Below, in pieces: positions 8,048-17,167 of a stretch of 64,000 bases of DNA (the first letter of the stretch is position 1; each line of letters opens with the position of its first letter). The translations under genes and the position numbers were made by a program. The notes beneath the pieces were generated by a model that was not told where the DNA came from, searched no databases, and saw only the letters and a list, made by a program, of their open reading frames with translations. This DNA is from Dictyobacter formicarum (GTDB lineage: Bacteria; Chloroflexota; Ktedonobacteria; Ktedonobacterales; Ktedonobacteraceae). The DNA is taken from the NCBI RefSeq assembly GCF_016587435.1, contig NZ_BNJJ01000010.1, positions 62,001-126,000 of the forward strand, read 5' to 3'.

Positions 8048-8809
8048 ATGCAGCAACATGTAAGGTTCGAGCGTATATGGGCAGCATTTCTGCTGGCCTG
8101 GGTGGCCGCATTCAGCGACGCGATTGGTTTCCTGGTTCTGCAACAGCTGGGGGCCTCGTTTATGAGCGGCAATAGCATGGCGACCGGCGTAGCCCTGGGC
8201 CGTTTGGATTGGCCTGCCGCGCTGCATAGCGGGTTCCCAATTATTATGTTCTTCGTAGGTAATATGCTGGGCTTCCTCATGCTGACGCTGACAAGGCCCT
8301 GGCACATTCGCTCCCCCTTCGCCATCATTTTTGCTCTGGAAGTGATCTTTCTGCTGGCTTTTCTTCTGGTTGGTAGCCGCTCTTTTCAGGGTGGGAGTGT
8401 GCGCCCCCTCGATTCATGGATCTTTTATGTCTGCACGACCCTGCTTACGCTGGCGATGGGTTTGCAGACGGCAACTGTACGGCGGGCCAGGGGCGAGCAC
8501 ATCAGTACAACTTTTGTGACGGGTGTGTTGAGCAATTGGGCCAACGCCCTGGCCCAATACCTGCCCTGGCTGCGCCAGCAGCTAGCGGAGCAGTCTGTGC
8601 TGCAAGTCATACGCACACCGGTGCACCAGGCATCAGCGCGCCACTTCTTCCTACTAAGCGGCCTGTGGATATCTTATTTGATCGGCGCTATCTGCGGTGG
8701 CGTCCTTGAACTACGGCTCGCCTTGACCGCTCTCGTCTTTCCCATATGCATACTTGTAGTGCTGATTGTCATCGATGTGCTGCAACCGTTTGAAAGGGAA
8801 TATTTTTGA
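8048..8809 (+). CDS. YoaK/DUF1275-family membrane protein
   Basis: The 253-residue protein has about six hydrophobic segments. The family signature is near the N-terminus: AWVAAFSDAIGFLVLQQLGASFMSGNSMATGVALG, then LQTATVRRARGEHISTTFVTGVLSNWANALAQ. DUF1275 proteins are integral membrane proteins with no settled function; a transporter-like role has been suggested. ATG at 8048 follows GGAG by six bases and is preferred to earlier in-frame starts. Hairpin repeats follow the stop directly. Confidence 0.85.
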   Translation: MQQHVRFERIWAAFLLAWVAAFSDAIGFLVLQQLGASFMSGNSMATGVALGRLDWPAALHSGFPIIMFFVGNMLGFLMLTLTRPWHIRSPFAIIFALEVIFLLAFLLVGSRSFQGGSVRPLDSWIFYVCTTLLTLAMGLQTATVRRARGEHISTTFVTGVLSNWANALAQYLPWLRQQLAEQSVLQVIRTPVHQASARHFFLLSGLWISYLIGAICGGVLELRLALTALVFPICILVVLIVIDVLQPFEREYF

Positions 8810-8837
8810 TTGCGCGTCTTCTGGAGCGTGAGCGTGT

Positions 8838-8947
8838 GGCGAGGGAGAAATCGGCCGCAAGGGCCGAACCTACGGGGGAGCATTGTCGAGCGGCGAGGGA
8901 GAAATCGGCCGCAAGGGCCGAACCTATGGGGAGCATTGTCGAGCGGC
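8838..8947 (+). repeat. Tandem pair of REP-like hairpin repeats
   Basis: Two copies of a 53-54 base unit begin at 8838 and 8892; each holds CGGCC-GCAA-GGCCG followed by AACCTA(C/T)GG. The second copy lacks one G. A partial unit starts again at 8945. Confidence 0.85.
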
Positions 8948-8951
8948 GACC

Positions 8952-9000
8952 TTGACAGAAACCGGTTTCTATGTTACGTTTTTTGTGCAAAACTGGTTCT
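8952..9000 (+). promoter_or_regulatory. Promoter with LacI-type operators upstream of the LacI-family gene
   Basis: TTGACA (8952-8957) and TACGTT (8975-8980) are spaced by 17 bases, and the perfect palindrome AGAAACCGGTTTCT (8957-8970) fills the spacer. A second, imperfect copy AAAACTGGTTCT lies at 8989-9000. The central CG-containing palindrome is the classic LacI-family operator form, so autorepression is likely. Confidence 0.75.
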
Positions 9001-9028
9001 TGGCTATTGAGGTGAATTTTAGTTATAA

Positions 9029-9054
9029 GCGCTCACAAGGGGCGCACCTACATA
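9029..9054 (+). repeat. Degenerate REP-like copy in the leader of the LacI-family gene
   Basis: GCGCTCACAAGGGGCGCACC followed by TAC matches the GCGCCC-GCAAG-GGGCGC-ACCTAC form of the repeat with changes in the left arm. It ends just before the ribosome-binding site. Confidence 0.55.
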
Positions 9055-9075
9055 GCAATGATGCAGGAGCGTCGT

Positions 9076-10188
9076 ATGCCAGGAGAGATGCAGGGAAGGC
9101 TGACTATCCAGGATATTGCACGGCTCGCGGGTGTTTCCAAGGCTACCGTTTCGCGTGTCCTGAATCGCAATCCGTCCGTTGATCCGGTGCTGGGTGAGCG
9201 GGTGATGAGAGTGGTGCAGGAGTACAATTTCGTTCCCAACATTACCGCGACGGTGCTGGCCGGTGGCCGCACGCAGCTGATTGGCGTGCTGGCTCCCCCA
9301 TTGAACTGGCCGGCGATGCCTGAAATCATGCGCGGCGTGGCTGAATACCTCGAAGACTCACCCTATGAAATCGTCCTTTATTGCATCGGCAATCAACGCA
9401 ATCATGCCGATGTGCTGAACCGTATCCTGGCGATGCGCATGATCTCGGGCCTGCTGGCAATTTTTCCTGGTGGGCTGGCGCGGCAGCTGGTCGCTCATTT
9501 TCAGCAGGGTCTGCCCCTGGTGATGATCGACGACCAGGAGGAGCCAGCGGGCACGCCGTGGGTTGGCATTGATAATCTGGTCAGCGCATATGAAGCAACC
9601 AAACATCTGCTGGAGTGCGGTCACACACGCATCGCGCATATCCAGGGACCTGCCAGCTATCATTGTGCGGCTGAACGCTATCAGGGCTATTGCCAGGCTC
9701 TGCACGATGCCAGCATCACTCCCGATTCCAATCTACTCTTCCATGGCAACTTTAAACAGAGTGGTGGCTGCCACTGCGCCAGCCTGCTTTTCGCGCGCGA
9801 CAGAAGCACCTGGCCGACCGCCATCTTTATTAGTAACGATGAGATGGCCTATGGCTTCCTGGAAGTTGCGCAAGAGCAGGGAGTCAGCATTCCAGAAGAT
9901 ATTGCTGTTGTCGGCTTTGATGATTACATCATCTCAGCCCACACGAGTCCCCCGCTCACCACTATTCGCCAGCCGTTCACCGACATAGGGCGTACAGCTA
10001 TCGACCTGCTCTTAACCATGATTGATAGAAAGAATGAGAAGCAGCCGCCGAAAAATGGGCGGCAGACATCAGGAGGTGCCCCGACACAGGATTATTTCGC
10101 CGATCCACCCTGTATTCAGCTAGCAACCACCCTTGTACAGAGAGCATCGAGTCGTGTTCTCAACCAGCAGCCTATCAGCAGCCCTTAG
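9076..10188 (+). CDS. LacI-family transcriptional regulator
   Basis: The 370-residue protein opens with the LacI helix-turn-helix LTIQDIARLAGVSKATVSRVLNRNPSVDPVLGERV (hinge helix just after), followed by a periplasmic-binding-protein-like sugar sensor that ends near VGFDDYIISAHTSPPLTTIRQPF, the conserved C-lobe stretch. ATG at 9076 is chosen because AGGAG lies seven bases upstream and HTH spacing is normal; starts at 9058 and 9061 lack a site. Two operator-like palindromes occupy its promoter. The next gene is a secreted beta-glucanase, so a glucan-derived sugar is a reasonable but unproven effector. Confidence 0.93.
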   Translation: MPGEMQGRLTIQDIARLAGVSKATVSRVLNRNPSVDPVLGERVMRVVQEYNFVPNITATVLAGGRTQLIGVLAPPLNWPAMPEIMRGVAEYLEDSPYEIVLYCIGNQRNHADVLNRILAMRMISGLLAIFPGGLARQLVAHFQQGLPLVMIDDQEEPAGTPWVGIDNLVSAYEATKHLLECGHTRIAHIQGPASYHCAAERYQGYCQALHDASITPDSNLLFHGNFKQSGGCHCASLLFARDRSTWPTAIFISNDEMAYGFLEVAQEQGVSIPEDIAVVGFDDYIISAHTSPPLTTIRQPFTDIGRTAIDLLLTMIDRKNEKQPPKNGRQTSGGAPTQDYFADPPCIQLATTLVQRASSRVLNQQPISSP

Positions 10189-10352
10189 TGGCTCTTTTTA
10201 GCCAGCGTTTACGACCGAATTAGACCACAGACAACAGAGACGATTTGCTTACTGAAGAGTATACATACTGTTGTCAGGCTATCTTTTTGTCTTGATGAGT
10301 AAGAGTTGTGTGCTTTTATATTTTGAGGTAGTTGATCTGAAAGGAGCGATCA

Positions 10353-11615
10353 ATGCAGATCTTTCCACATAGGGAACCGGTCAATGACTCCCTGCTGTCG
10401 CGCAAGCGGCGCCTCCTCTTGTTCACCACGCTGTTCGTTATTGTCATGTTGGGGCTGGCCGCCCTGAGTTTTGCGCCATCAAGCGCCATTCCAAGCGCCA
10501 GGGCCGCGTCCTGGAATCTCACCTGGAGCGATGAATTCAATGGCGCTGCTGGTACAGGTGTCAATACCACAAACTGGAAATACGATACAGGCACAGGTTG
10601 GGGGACGGGCGAGATTGAGACGATGACGAATAGCACCAACAATGTCTATCTGGATGGCAACGGGCACCTGGCGATCAAGCCTATCCGCGATGGCAATGGA
10701 AACTGGACCTCGGGGCGCATTGAGACGCAGCCCTCGAACTTCGCGGCGCCCGTTGGTGGCGAGGTGGCCTTCGAGTCCTCGATCCAGTTGCCCAACGTCA
10801 CGGGCGCGGCGGCTCAGGGCTACTGGCCCGCCTTCTGGTCGCTGGGCGCGCCCTTCCGCAGCGGCGGCACCTGGCCGAGCGTCGGCGAGATCGACTTCAT
10901 GGAAAGCATCAACGGCACCAACATGGAGTATGGCACGCTACACTGCGGCGTCAATCCCGGCGGTCCCTGTAACGAGAGCTCTGGTCGCGGCGGCCACACG
11001 CCCTGTACGCCCACGACCTGCCAGGCCGCGTACCACACGTACCGTACCGAGATCGATCGCCGCACCTCGCCCGAGCAGGTACGCTGGTACCTGGACGGTG
11101 TAGAGTTCTGGCACGTCAACTCCAACGATCCGGGCATGGATCCCACCACCTGGGCCAACGCCATCGATCACGGCTTCTTCATCATCTACGACGTCGCCAT
11201 GGGTGGTGGCTGGCCCGGGAATCCAACGGCTTCCACGCAGTCCGGTGTCCCCATGCTGATTGACTACGTCCGTGTCTACACGCTCAATGGCACAACTCCG
11301 ACGCCGACGCCGACGCCGTCCCCGACGCCCTCAGGCTGCTCCGGCACCTTCACGCAGAACGTCGTTAGCACCGGGTCCAGCACGGCCCTACCCTGGTTCC
11401 AACCCTGCGGCTGGACAGCTGGCTACGTTATCTTGCACTATATCGTTCCCGGCCAGGTACAGCAGAATGTCCAGATGACATATAATAGCGGCACCGCGCG
11501 CTGGGAGTATACCGTGAACGGCCTGAACGCAGGCCAGACGCTCCAGTACTCGTTCACCTACCAGAAGGCAGGGCTGCAATACGATACCAGTTGGTATACG
11601 TGGACGCATCCCTAG
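10353..11615 (+). CDS. Secreted GH16 beta-glucanase with C-terminal carbohydrate-binding module
   Basis: The 420-residue protein has a signal peptide (hydrophobic stretch about 21-40, likely cleavage after SARA near residue 51). The GH16 domain, about 55-312, carries GEIDFMES with the catalytic pair Glu179 and Glu184 and Asp181. A TPTPTPTPSPTPSG linker (about 314-328) leads to a 90-residue beta domain (CSGTFTQNVVSTGSSTALPWF to YDTSWYTW) resembling family 56 modules that bind beta-1,3-glucan. Likely role: endo-hydrolysis of laminarin-like fungal or plant glucans outside the cell. AAAGGAG precedes the ATG. Confidence 0.92.
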   Translation: MQIFPHREPVNDSLLSRKRRLLLFTTLFVIVMLGLAALSFAPSSAIPSARAASWNLTWSDEFNGAAGTGVNTTNWKYDTGTGWGTGEIETMTNSTNNVYLDGNGHLAIKPIRDGNGNWTSGRIETQPSNFAAPVGGEVAFESSIQLPNVTGAAAQGYWPAFWSLGAPFRSGGTWPSVGEIDFMESINGTNMEYGTLHCGVNPGGPCNESSGRGGHTPCTPTTCQAAYHTYRTEIDRRTSPEQVRWYLDGVEFWHVNSNDPGMDPTTWANAIDHGFFIIYDVAMGGGWPGNPTASTQSGVPMLIDYVRVYTLNGTTPTPTPTPSPTPSGCSGTFTQNVVSTGSSTALPWFQPCGWTAGYVILHYIVPGQVQQNVQMTYNSGTARWEYTVNGLNAGQTLQYSFTYQKAGLQYDTSWYTWTHP

Positions 11616-11648
11616 CATATTGAGTATACGGCCAGTGTAAATGTTCGT

Positions 11649-11683
11649 GGGCGCATGCGGTGGGAGTTCCACCGCATGCGCCC
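11649..11683. terminator. Strong hairpin between convergent genes
   Basis: GGGCGCATGCGGTGG at 11649-11663 pairs perfectly with its complement at 11669-11683 around loop GAGTT. It lacks a T-run, so termination is likely but not certain. It separates the GH16 gene from the convergent methyltransferase gene. Confidence 0.6.
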
Positions 11684-11705
11684 AGGCGGCCCAGGCACAT
11701 GTTGG

Positions 11706-12386
11706 TTACCAGATGTAGGGGATGAGGCGGTATTTGACGTGTGTTTTGTAGTCGGAATAGCCCTGCAGTTCTTGTTGGAGGGTGCGTTCCTCAAATACGG
11801 CTCGGATGGCGATCATGATGATGAGGAGCAGTGCCGCCAGCAGGCCGAACCAGGAGCCTAGCAGGAGGGCGCCGCCAAGTAGGAAGCAGAGGGCGGCGGC
11901 ATACATGGGATGGCGCACGTAGTGGTAGGGTCCGGTTGAGACGACGGTCTGGCCGCGATCGCTCTGGATGCGCACCATGGGCGAGAGGTAGGAGTTTTCG
12001 CGGAAGGTGGCATAGAAGAGCCAGAAGGAACCAATCAGCATGAGCGCGCCCGCGACCTGGAGCCAGGTTGGCACATGCGACCAGCGGAAGCGCACCGCAT
12101 CCAGCGGCATCAGGATCAACCAACCCAGGAAGGCGGCATACAAGAACGTCATGCCTATCTTATCCCAGGATTTTTGATCGGACCTGCTCACCGTCATGCG
12201 TTCGGTAAGCAGGCCGGGATTGTGCCTGTAGAGCCAGTAAGTCAGGGAGAACACGAACGCGAAGAAGAGCACGAGAAAGGTCCAGCCAGCAGGCCAGGCG
12301 ATGGTACCCGCCGCGAGGAACAGGGGCACACTAAAAAACAAAACGAGATAGACCAGTTGGGCAAAAAGCACTTTCAGATTGACCAT
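11706..12386 (-). CDS. Isoprenylcysteine carboxyl methyltransferase-family membrane protein
   Basis: The 226-residue protein has about five membrane segments and the ICMT/phospholipid-methyltransferase C-terminal signature GPYHYVRHPMYAAAL and VFEERTLQQELQGYSDYKTHVKYRLIP, which binds S-adenosylmethionine at the membrane face. Bacterial members methylate unknown lipids or small molecules; true isoprenylcysteine substrates are not expected. AAAGGTGGT precedes the start. Single gene, convergent with the glucanase. Confidence 0.85.
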   Translation of the reverse strand: MVNLKVLFAQLVYLVLFFSVPLFLAAGTIAWPAGWTFLVLFFAFVFSLTYWLYRHNPGLLTERMTVSRSDQKSWDKIGMTFLYAAFLGWLILMPLDAVRFRWSHVPTWLQVAGALMLIGSFWLFYATFRENSYLSPMVRIQSDRGQTVVSTGPYHYVRHPMYAAALCFLLGGALLLGSWFGLLAALLLIIMIAIRAVFEERTLQQELQGYSDYKTHVKYRLIPYIW

Positions 12387-12612
12387 GATTGACCACCTTT
12401 CCCCAGTGTAAACAGGGCTGATATATCCTCGAGTTGCTTGCTGGAATGTTGCTCGGTATGGGTCCTTACTAGATATGCAATATTTGAAGAAACAGTACCT
12501 GAAGAATCAGCAATTGTCAATTGAGAGGCTGTGCTTTTCCGCTTTTTCTCAGCTCAAAAAGAATAGGTAGATAAGTAGGGTTTACAAAATTAAAATTGAA
12601 GGGGTATTTATT

Positions 12613-13428
12613 ATGACGACCAATGCGAATCAGCCTGCAGGGAAATACGCTGCTGTAAACGGTATCAATCTGTACTATGAGGTGCATGGCACTGGTAAGC
12701 CTTTGGTCATGCTGCACGGTGGCTTTGGCACCTTTGCCACGATGTTTGCTGCTCTCTCTTCCGCGCTGACGGCGAACCACCAGGTGATCGGTGTAGATAT
12801 GTATGGACATGGACGAACCGCCCTGACCGATCGCCCCATGAGCTTTGAGTCCATGGCCGACGATATCGCTGGCCTGATTGAATATCTCGGACTCGAAAAG
12901 GCCGATGTCCTTGGCTTCTCTCTTGGTGGTGCTGTCGCCCTGCAGACCGCCATTCGCCATCCAGAGCGCGTCAACAAGCTCGTGCTTATCTCCGCGCCGT
13001 TCAAGCGTGCGGGCTGGCATCCCGAGATGCAGGTGGGCATGAAGTCCAACTCTGCTGAGTTCTTGCGCAATACGCCCCTCTATGATGCCTATGTAAGCGT
13101 TGCGCCAAAACCAGAAGATTTTACGCGCCTGGTCTCTCAGATGAATGGGGCCCTGGGTCAGGACTATGATTGGAGTGCATCGGTTGCTGCTTTGAAGTCG
13201 CCCATCCTGATAATTGCCGGCGACTCTGATGGGATGCCTCCCGCGCATGCGGTAGAGTTTTTCAACCTCCTTGGCGGCGGCTTGAAAGACGCTGGCTGGG
13301 ACGGCGCAAATATGATCCCATCGCAACTCGCCATCTTGCCAGGGGGTACTCATTACAACATTAATTTCCGCACTGATCTACTGCTGCCAGCGCTTACTCC
13401 CTTCCTGGCAGAAAACAAGCAGGCATAA
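12613..13428 (+). CDS. Alpha/beta hydrolase
   Basis: The 271-residue cytoplasmic protein has LVMLHGGFG (oxyanion loop), the nucleophile elbow GFSLGG with Ser103, the acid in IIAGDSDGMPP and the catalytic His in LPGGTHYN. The preceding VDMYGHGRTALTDRP is typical of haloperoxidase- and esterase-type members. Substrate unknown. GAAGGGG precedes the ATG. A repeat block follows the stop. Confidence 0.9.
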   Translation: MTTNANQPAGKYAAVNGINLYYEVHGTGKPLVMLHGGFGTFATMFAALSSALTANHQVIGVDMYGHGRTALTDRPMSFESMADDIAGLIEYLGLEKADVLGFSLGGAVALQTAIRHPERVNKLVLISAPFKRAGWHPEMQVGMKSNSAEFLRNTPLYDAYVSVAPKPEDFTRLVSQMNGALGQDYDWSASVAALKSPILIIAGDSDGMPPAHAVEFFNLLGGGLKDAGWDGANMIPSQLAILPGGTHYNINFRTDLLLPALTPFLAENKQA

Positions 13429-13458
13429 CTGCGAAGCCGCATGAAACACGGAAAACCC

Positions 13459-13651
13459 CATAGGTTCGGAGCTTGCCTCCGATTTTCCTTCCCGTATGAT
13501 AACGTTCTATTGAAGGCGATACCGTACGGGGGAAGGTTGCATTTGGGTACGGCATATGGGGAGGTGTTTTACCACGAGGGACGGAACGCCCGGGTACGTG
13601 CCCCACACACGGTGGGGCAAATCGGAGGCAAGCTCCGAACCTATGGGGGTG
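13459..13651. repeat. Inverted pair of REP-like hairpins (BIME-like block)
   Basis: ATAGGTTCGGAGCTTGCCTC at 13460 and its inverted counterpart near 13620-13646 (CGGAG-GCAAG-CTCCG-AACCTATG) bracket about 140 bases of GC-rich sequence that shares the words CCCCACACACGGTGGGGC with other blocks. It fills the space between convergent genes. Confidence 0.75.
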
Positions 13652-15374
13652 GGGGTGGGAGGGCGTCGGTTGTGGGGTTGTATTGGGTTTCGATCTGGCC
13701 GTCTTTAAGGACGAGCAGGTGGTCGGCCTGGCGCAGGACGTGCTGGCGGTGCGAGACGATCAGGCAGGTGGTTGAGCGGTCGGAGAAGAGGCGCTGCCAG
13801 AGCAGGCGTTCGGTCTCTATATCCAGTGCACTTGAGAGATCGTCGATGACCAGCAGTTCAGCCTGGCGTGCGAACATGCGGGCGGCAGCAGTGCGCTGAA
13901 CCTGGCCGCCCGATAGCTTCAATCCTCGCGGCCCTACCAGCGTATCCCAGCCTTGTGGTAGCTTCTCTACGTCGTGCTCCATGACGGCCCGGTGTAAGGC
14001 AGCGCGAACTTCCTCGTCATCCAGAGGCAGGCCCAGGGTGATGTTTTCCCGCAGGCTGGCGCTGAACAATCCGGGTGACTGAGGGGTATAGGCGCTACGG
14101 GGTGGCACAAAGAAGCTGGTTGGATCAGCGACCAGCTGGCCATTCCAATAAATCTCGCCCTCCTGTCCCGGTAACAGCCCGAGCAGGGCACGCAGTAGCG
14201 TGGTCTTCCCCGACCCGATGCGCCCCGTGATGACAACAATCTGGCCGCGCCGAATGGTCAGGTTGATGCCACTGATGCCGTGGGTAGTTCCGGGATAGTA
14301 GTAGCTGAGGTTGCGGATCTCCAACTGCTCCAAACGATCTTCGCTGCGGCGGACAATAGGCGGGACCTCTGGCAGGGGGCCGCGCTGGTAGAGCGGGCCA
14401 GGCTGCAGCAGTTGTTCGGGCGTGCCACCGATCATCAATTCAGTGAGCCGTTGTTGAGCCACCCCGGCGCGCCGGTAGCCGGCGATCATCCCAATGACCT
14501 CGCTACTGAAGCGAGTCAGGTTCCTCATATAGGCAACAAACAAGGTGAAATCGCCGATGGTGAAGTGTCCACTCTGCAGGGCGCTGCCGGCCAGCAAGAG
14601 GATCAGGCCGATCCCGACATTTGAGATGCCGCTACCGAAAATGCCCAGGACCGTGTTGCTGAGGATGTTCTCGCGCAGCGAGGCCTGGCGTCGTCGCTGG
14701 TTTAAAGAGCGAAAGTGGTTGACGACGCTGGCTGTAGACCCGGCAACCTGGATGGCCTGCACGGTCCCCAGCATCTCTAGCAGATAGCTGCTGACGTCGC
14801 TGGCCGCCGCGCGGTTGAGGCGTCGATAGTGCTCGATGCGTCCGCCGAAGGCGTTGACCACAACGTTCCCGAGCAGCAAGGGTAGAACCGCGATCACGGT
14901 CAGCTGGAGGTTGATGCGAGCCATAATAGTCAGGGCCACTACTGTTTCGACCATCATGCCAGCCACAAAGGCACCCATTACCAGAAAGTGTCCCAGGCTG
15001 GCGGGTTCTTCCTGCAGGCGATTCACGATGTCGCCTGCTGCATAGGGAAGGCGGCCAACTCCTGGCAGGCGTAGCAGGTGTTCCAGCAAATTCTTGCGCA
15101 GGAGACGCTCGATGGTAAAGATCGGGAAGCGCTCACTGATCTGGACCAGCATCAAGGCAGCCATGCGCGTCAGCATGAGGCCGAAGAACAGCCCGATGAG
15201 CGTCCAGAAGTGCAGGTCAAGCTGCATACCATGCGTCAGGCCATCGATGATCTGCTGGATAATAAGGCCAGGTGCCAGAAGCAAGAGGCGTCGGGGAAAC
15301 TGCAGCAGGATCGCCAGTAGATAGCTGCCCCGTGAGGCTCGGATCAGGCGCGCCAGAAAGGTGTATGTTTTCAT
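13641..15374 (-). CDS. ABC exporter half-transporter B (degenerate catalytic acid)
   Basis: The 577-residue protein has an N-terminal six-helix exporter membrane domain (about 1-310) and a nucleotide-binding domain. Walker A is VITGRIGSGKTTLLRALL, the signature KLSGGQVQRTAAARMF is canonical, but Walker B reads LLVIDDLSSALD, with Asp in place of the catalytic Glu; the H-loop is VSHRQHVL. Its ATG overlaps the stop of the partner gene (ATGA) after GGAGGAG, so the pair is co-translated and should form a heterodimer. The cargo is unknown; lipids, drugs or peptides are typical. Confidence 0.92.
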   Translation of the reverse strand: MKTYTFLARLIRASRGSYLLAILLQFPRRLLLLAPGLIIQQIIDGLTHGMQLDLHFWTLIGLFFGLMLTRMAALMLVQISERFPIFTIERLLRKNLLEHLLRLPGVGRLPYAAGDIVNRLQEEPASLGHFLVMGAFVAGMMVETVVALTIMARINLQLTVIAVLPLLLGNVVVNAFGGRIEHYRRLNRAAASDVSSYLLEMLGTVQAIQVAGSTASVVNHFRSLNQRRRQASLRENILSNTVLGIFGSGISNVGIGLILLLAGSALQSGHFTIGDFTLFVAYMRNLTRFSSEVIGMIAGYRRAGVAQQRLTELMIGGTPEQLLQPGPLYQRGPLPEVPPIVRRSEDRLEQLEIRNLSYYYPGTTHGISGINLTIRRGQIVVITGRIGSGKTTLLRALLGLLPGQEGEIYWNGQLVADPTSFFVPPRSAYTPQSPGLFSASLRENITLGLPLDDEEVRAALHRAVMEHDVEKLPQGWDTLVGPRGLKLSGGQVQRTAAARMFARQAELLVIDDLSSALDIETERLLWQRLFSDRSTTCLIVSHRQHVLRQADHLLVLKDGQIETQYNPTTDALPPPPP

Positions 15375-17167
15375 GCCAGCATCTCCTCCGGATGGGACAT
15401 TGTGAGTAGTTGGGCATAGCGTGAGTCCGGCCGATTGCGCAACACGCTGCGCTGGTCGTACTCCACGATGTGCCCGGCTTCGAGAACCATAATGCGGTCC
15501 ACCCGCTCCACTGTTTGCAGGCGATGGGCGATAATGATCGCAGTACGTCCGATCAACAATTTCTCGATCGCCTGTGTAATCAACTGCTCGGTCAGAGGAT
15601 CCAGCCGCGAGGTTGCCTCGTCTAGAATGATGAGTTGCGGGTCCTTAAGGAAGACGCGGATGCAGGCCAGTAATTGAGACTCGCCAGCGGAGAAATCGGA
15701 GCCATTGCCTGCCAGCTCGGTATCCAGTCCTCTCGGCAGGCGCGTATACCATGGCATGATGCCCAGCTCCTCGATAGCTGCAAGGATGCGCTGATCCGCA
15801 ATAGCGTCGTCGAAGAAGGTCAGGTTCGCGCGCAAGCTGGCGCGGAAAAGCTGCACCTCCTGCGTCACCAATCCCACACGGCCGCGCAACTCATCTAGCT
15901 TCGCCTGCCGCAGGTCGTTCCCTCCCACCCGCACGCTGCCAGTCTCTGGATCATAGAAGCGCAACAGCAGCCGGATCAGCGTAGATTTCCCGCTACCGCT
16001 GCGCCCGATCAAGCCGACAACTTCGCCTGGCGCAACCTCAAACGAGATGTCGTGCAAGACTGGTCGATCTGGCTCATACTGAAAGGCCACGGACTCAAAG
16101 GCAATGGCGAGCGCTCCGGCCGGAAAAACCACGCCCGGCCCATCCTGAACCCGGCTCGTTGTGTGATAGATCTCGTTGATGCGCTCAATGCTGGCCGTTA
16201 CCTCCTGCAGCGAACCAAATTGATCGGTCAGGTCAAATGTACGATCCAACAACTGGGCGGTATAGCTCAAAAGCAAGACCAATGTGCCAGCCGTGAGCGC
16301 GCCCCGCACAAAAAAGTAGCCGCACAGTACCAGCATAAGCAGCGTACTCAACAGCTCAATTGCTATCCCCACAGTCTCAAGGCCTGCCCACCAATAGATG
16401 CTGGTCAGCTCGGCGCGGTTCTCCTGGCGCTGCAGACTGAAATAGCGAAGCAGAATGTAGCGCGCGGCTCCACTGGCAGCGATATCCTCCAGGCTCTGCA
16501 ACACCTCGCCCCAGAAGCCGCTCAGGGCTGCCTGGGCCTGCCGATGCCGCTTGTAGGGTGCCCGGGAGAGGCGCTGGATGCGCGCAAAAACGAAGATACT
16601 CAATACAATGTAGGCACCTAAAATCAGGCCAAACCACAGGTTCTCGCGTCCCATCAGAATCAGGATGCCCAGCATGAGGATGCCGCTACCGATGACCTGG
16701 ATAACGAACTGTGAGAAGAAGTTGGCTAGCACATCAACATCGCTATCGATGCGCTCAAGGAGCTCGCCTGGCGTGTGCTGACCGTGAAAGGAGCGGTCGA
16801 GCTGCAGACAGTGCTGCGCCAGATCCTCACGCAGCCGATTGGTCGCGCGCCAGCCCACATCCTCGCAAAGATAGCTGGCCAGCGCCGATACCAGGCGACC
16901 GCCAATTGCGATGCCAAGATAGCCCAGGGCGATCAACGCCAGCACCTGCTGGCCCGCATGCTGTTGAAACGTATCGATAAACAGGCGAATGAGCTGCGGC
17001 CCCAGCAACTGCAGAGCAATACTGGCCAGCAGGAAGAGCGCCATCAGGGCCACCCTCAAACGCTGTGGACCCAGGTAAGTACGCCAGAGGACCATATACT
17101 GCCGCCAATTCACCTGCTCAGGTGAATTGCGCGCTCGCAGTGAGCGCAAGAGTTGTCGGAGAGTCAT
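15371..17167 (-). CDS. ABC exporter half-transporter A (degenerate signature motif)
   Basis: The 598-residue protein has a six-helix membrane domain and a nucleotide-binding domain with Walker A GLIGRSGSGKSTLIRLLLRF, Q-loop VTQEVQLF, Walker B QLIILDEATSRLD with the catalytic Glu, and H-loop IIAHRLQTV. The signature is altered to FSAGESQLLACIRVFL. It complements the partner's altered Walker B, as in asymmetric heterodimeric exporters. ATG at 17167 follows GAGGAGG; a further ATG at 17188 overlaps that site and is less likely. Confidence 0.92.
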   Translation of the reverse strand: MTLRQLLRSLRARNSPEQVNWRQYMVLWRTYLGPQRLRVALMALFLLASIALQLLGPQLIRLFIDTFQQHAGQQVLALIALGYLGIAIGGRLVSALASYLCEDVGWRATNRLREDLAQHCLQLDRSFHGQHTPGELLERIDSDVDVLANFFSQFVIQVIGSGILMLGILILMGRENLWFGLILGAYIVLSIFVFARIQRLSRAPYKRHRQAQAALSGFWGEVLQSLEDIAASGAARYILLRYFSLQRQENRAELTSIYWWAGLETVGIAIELLSTLLMLVLCGYFFVRGALTAGTLVLLLSYTAQLLDRTFDLTDQFGSLQEVTASIERINEIYHTTSRVQDGPGVVFPAGALAIAFESVAFQYEPDRPVLHDISFEVAPGEVVGLIGRSGSGKSTLIRLLLRFYDPETGSVRVGGNDLRQAKLDELRGRVGLVTQEVQLFRASLRANLTFFDDAIADQRILAAIEELGIMPWYTRLPRGLDTELAGNGSDFSAGESQLLACIRVFLKDPQLIILDEATSRLDPLTEQLITQAIEKLLIGRTAIIIAHRLQTVERVDRIMVLEAGHIVEYDQRSVLRNRPDSRYAQLLTMSHPEEMLA

